DNA from: Casuarius casuarius | Lineage: Eukaryota; Chordata; Aves; Casuariiformes; Casuariidae | DNA: 64,000 bases | Assembly: GCA_003342895.1 (NCBI GenBank) | Contig: PTFA01000092.1 | Span: 1,086,717-1,150,716, forward strand | Direction of reading: 5' to 3' | In this document: piece by piece, positions 61,111 to 64,000 of the stretch | Numbering within the stretch: the first letter of the stretch is position 1 | Layout of the letters: each line of letters opens with the position of its first letter | The notes under the pieces: model-generated | The model's database searches: none | The model's input: only the letters and a program-made list of their open reading frames with translations | Told to the model about the DNA's origin: nothing | Position numbers and translations under genes: made by a program

Positions 61111-62892
61111 TATAGCGGGCTACATGTTATTCTGTGAAAACGAATACTGTGATCTACTTTCCTCAGGAAATGTATTTTGCAGACAGAACTTCCTCATGTA
61201 CCGGCAGGGTCCTTTCGTAATAAACGCCCGGTTCTGTTTGTGCCTGGAGGTCCCCTGGTCTTTCTTGCGGTGGGAAGCGCCGGCGCCGAGCAGCCCGGCC
61301 GGGGGGACCGGGAGGGGGCACAGGGGCCATCGCACCTTCTCGATTTACCGAGCCGCTTTGCCCGGTCGGTCCCCGAGGTTCGGCCTCGGGCGCCGGGAGG
61401 GCTGCTTCTCCTCGACGGGGCGTCCCCGCTCGTGCCGCCTGGCCGTGGCGTTCCCGGGTGAGCGTCCTGGAGGGCCTGAGCTTCTTCCCCAGCAACACAA
61501 CCTGTGTTTTGAAGCTGTGGCGATGAAGAGAAATTATTCTACTCCGCTGCATTGAAGGCATCATTTGTGAAGTAGCCTAGACTCAGGTCATCTTTGCAGT
61601 AGCTGCAGCTTCCAGGGTGAAATAAGGGAAATTGTGTTAAGGCCAGTTGGAGTTGAGTAAGTTGGGACAAATGGGAATTTTGGGCAGCTCCCTCACCAGA
61701 GCTTCCCTTCCCACATCAACCCACCAAACCTCCCTGAATGTCCCCGTGCGAGAGGCAGGAGCACCGCCAGGGCGGGAGGTGGGAGGAAACGGAGGTTTGT
61801 CCCACGTGGATGGAGGCAGGAGAGGGCAGGAGGACCAGGGAACCTCGGCCGCTGGGTCAAAGCCCGGTACGGGGACCGCAGCTCCCGCAGCAGAAGAACC
61901 ACGGGGCTTCGTTGGTCGATGCTTGGAGCCTGGCAGCTCTTTTCCTCCGGCCTCTCCGCCCCGTCCGCTGGGTCGCGGGAAGTGCGGATTTGCCGCGCTG
62001 TGAGCAGAGGGGCGAGGGCAAAGCTCAGCAGCTATCGGGCACCGCTGCCCACAGGGACACTTCTCTAGTTTGCTTTTAACCACTTTCACAGCGGTCAAAG
62101 CCAGACTTCTAGTGGAGATGCATGTGCAGAGGAGACGAGCACGTTCGCCTTCCCGGTTTATTTTCACGTGAGGACCAGCCTGAGACGGCCGTCCCAGGGC
62201 TGCTCAGCTCTGCCCGAAGCACATGCTCCTCCGGTCCCTGCCCCGTCTCTTGCTCCAGTCTCTTCTAGCAGCATCTGTGGCTTTATTCCCTCTGAGCTGT
62301 CAGATTTAGGACCTGACCTTGGCCACACTGGCCCGAATGCGTGAGCAGAAATAGGCTCAGGAGCGAGGACTGCAGGATCCCAGCCCAGCTGCCTTGGGAA
62401 CCGAGGGCGACTGCAGGGACCGGCCTGGGGACTGAGCTGAGGAGCCTCCAGAGCCAAAACCCTGAGATTAGAAGGTCCCTGTGCAACCTAAGCACGGGGC
62501 TACCGTGCTCAGCCAGGAAGCAGAGCGGCTGGAGTTGCTCCAGAAAAATGAGGCTGTGAAATCTGTCCAGAGTTTCAGGGCGTGAAAGCCACTCTAACTG
62601 CAAACTCAAGAGCATCTGCAGGCCCCAAACGCTGCCATTTACCAGCTGAAAAACCCGGGCTCGACTCTCCTGAACTTCTACCCACGGCTGCAGAGTGGGT
62701 TCCCGAAGCCTCCCCGGGAAGGGCCCTCCGCGGCTTCCCTGGAGCAGCCAGGGCTGCAAAGGGCTGCAGATCTTCCAAGGGGGAGCGGGCAGCTCCTCAT
62801 GCAATCGTTCATCTAAAACTGGCTGGCACGCTTTTTTATTCTGAAGGGCACATAATTGTTTTAGGGGTTTTTTAGATAGACTTTGCACCGCC
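61111..62892. other. Downstream intergenic stretch, CpG-dense
   Basis: A CpG-rich block at about 61262-61465 directly follows the MYT1 end. Further GC-rich sequence runs to about 62000. Long open frames on both strands, including a 203-codon minus-strand frame at 62283-62894, have no recognisable domain and probably reflect base composition. The block might be a CpG island of a neighbouring gene outside the window, but no exon is visible. Confidence 0.35.
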
Positions 62893-63360
62893 AAGCAGTT
62901 CGTTGTGCCAATATTTGATTATGATGATGGAGCTAATAGACATGCTCGCTTGTCCTTTCTTAACGAATTGGCTGTGCTGCATAATAGAGCGGTTAGATTT
63001 GTGTTAAATTGCAGCTTTGGGAGCCATCACTGTGAGATGTTATCTTCTCTGAACTGGCATCCTTTATCGCAGGGAAGGGAATTGAATTGGTTTAAGATGG
63101 TACACTGTAAGTTTATAGGTGTGCTTAGGAGAGCTCTTAAGCCTCCTCCAACATGCTTGGGGTGAGAGAGCTGAACGGTAGAGAAGAGCAGGTCTTTTGC
63201 TTCAAGCATGCAAGGGATAAGATAATTGTCAGTGTACGGTTGTTGCCAAACACGTCAATAAACCAGGGACGTAGGAGAGCATTATTTGGCCTCACTGATG
63301 CCGCTGTTAATTGCTCAAAGCTGCTGGAGACCCATCCCTCCATTCTTCTGCCAAAATAGT
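62893..63360 (+). mobile_element. Fossil non-LTR retrotransposon (CR1/L2-like) fragment, reverse transcriptase C-terminal region
   Basis: The + strand reads VPIFDYDDGANRHARLSF, then LNELAVLHNRAVRFVLNCSF and GSHHCEMLSSLNWHPLSQGR from 62905, ending at a TGA near 63165. It resumes in another frame with RLLPNTSINQGRRRALFGL near 63230-63300. The pattern is P-I-F-D-Y, L-V-L-H-N-R-A-R-F, H-H-C, L-W-L-S-R-E-L and, further on, GRRALFGL. It is typical of the region after the reverse transcriptase catalytic core in CR1/L2/Rex-type LINEs. The catalytic motif itself is not in the fragment. The reading frame is broken once, so it is a non-functional relic. The family assignment is from memory of such proteins. 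Confidence 0.65.
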
Positions 63361-64000
63361 ACGTTCCACTCGTCAGCATTTACCTAGCCTCTCCCAGCAG
63401 GAGCATCCTTCACCGAGAGCCCCGGGCCCCGGTGATGGCTTTCAGGTGTTAGCAAAAAAGGGTTTTCTTTCCTAGTCGCATTCATTTATTCTGATTTTTT
63501 TTTTCCTAGAGCTCCTTTGGATGAAGTCTTAAGGCTTGGTCCATCTCAGCCTGTTCCTACGAGATGGATGTCCTCCTTTTTGTCTACTCTTGCTGCTGGG
63601 CTTAGTGAGTAAGCCAAAGCCCCTTGGTGAGCAGTGCCAGTCCTGAGCCCTGTGTGCATCCCCCTCACCTCCCACCCACGAGCCCATGTGGATGGTGGGG
63701 GTGAACACGTGTGACCACCTGCGGAAAGGGCAGGTACGGTCCCGCCAAGGGATCCTAAAAGGTGGGTGGCAGCAAGGGGCCACCTCTGCCCGTCCTGGGG
63801 AGAGAAGGCAACTTCCCTCTCCAGAGCTGCCACTTGGCATCAAGCTCTCTTCCCTGGGCCCCGAGCAGACGGCGCGCTGCCGATCCGCAGCGATGGGACA
63901 TGCCAAAGGAGGCTGCTTCAGCCAGGAACCGGAGCAGCCCCTGCCTGGAAATTGCTCCTCTCGCAACCAGCGTTTAGCACAGCTTGGCTGGATTAAAGGC
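63361..64000. other. Downstream intergenic stretch; nothing recognised
   Basis: After the LINE relic the sequence returns to ordinary GC-balanced DNA with short overlapping ORFs. No exon of the next gene was recognised. Confidence 0.35.

Noticed and set aside
62283..62894. 203-codon minus-strand ORF next to the LINE relic
   Set aside because: No recognisable domain, GC-rich composition, Leu/Gln-rich and no supporting context. Treated as a chance open frame.

Overview
The window is eukaryotic, vertebrate genomic DNA carrying one protein-coding gene that I can support: a complete coding set (bar one half-finger exon) for MYT1, myelin transcription factor 1, a neural CCHHC zinc-finger transcription factor. 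It lies on the + strand from the ATG at 22888 to the stop at 58601. I built it from 20 coding exons, all with GT-AG introns and all phase-consistent, by comparing the conceptual protein with the MYT1/MYT1L/ST18 family as I remember it. No database search was possible. The compact gene (about 36 kb from ATG to stop), the scarcity of interspersed repeats and the very high identity to mammalian MYT1 suggest a sauropsid, most probably a bird. The species cannot be named from sequence alone.

Layout. 1-22887 is upstream or 5' non-coding sequence. It holds one convincing non-coding exon candidate (14885-14988), several CpG-dense blocks and AT-rich blocks with POU/homeodomain-type sites. 22888-58601 is the MYT1 coding region. 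Exons 1-4 encode the N-terminus and finger 1. Exon 5 encodes the acidic region, with a 37-residue Glu/Asp run. Exons 6-8 encode fingers 2 and 3. Exons 9-12 encode the MYT1-specific central domain. Exons 13-17 encode the C-terminal finger cluster. Exons 18-20 encode the coiled coil and C-terminus. 58602 to about 61110 is a long 3' UTR ending at an AATAAA signal. 61110-64000 is intergenic and contains a fossil non-LTR retrotransposon fragment (about 62893-63360).

Two structural points stand out. First, the exon that normally supplies the second half of finger 4 (the LSGCPLADK-type segment in relatives) cannot be found between exons 13 and 14. This leaves two near-identical first-half finger exons upstream of a single second-half exon. 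Second, exon 10 has an internal in-frame acceptor that adds or removes 27 residues.

Split fingers 1, 3, 5 and 7 are interrupted at the same codon in the same phase. Half-finger exons are therefore interchangeable in frame, which makes both the missing-exon question and alternative splicing meaningful. Introns not given their own entry (3, 4, 5, 8, 10, 11, 14, 16, 17, 18) showed nothing beyond ordinary intronic sequence, apart from low-complexity tracts.
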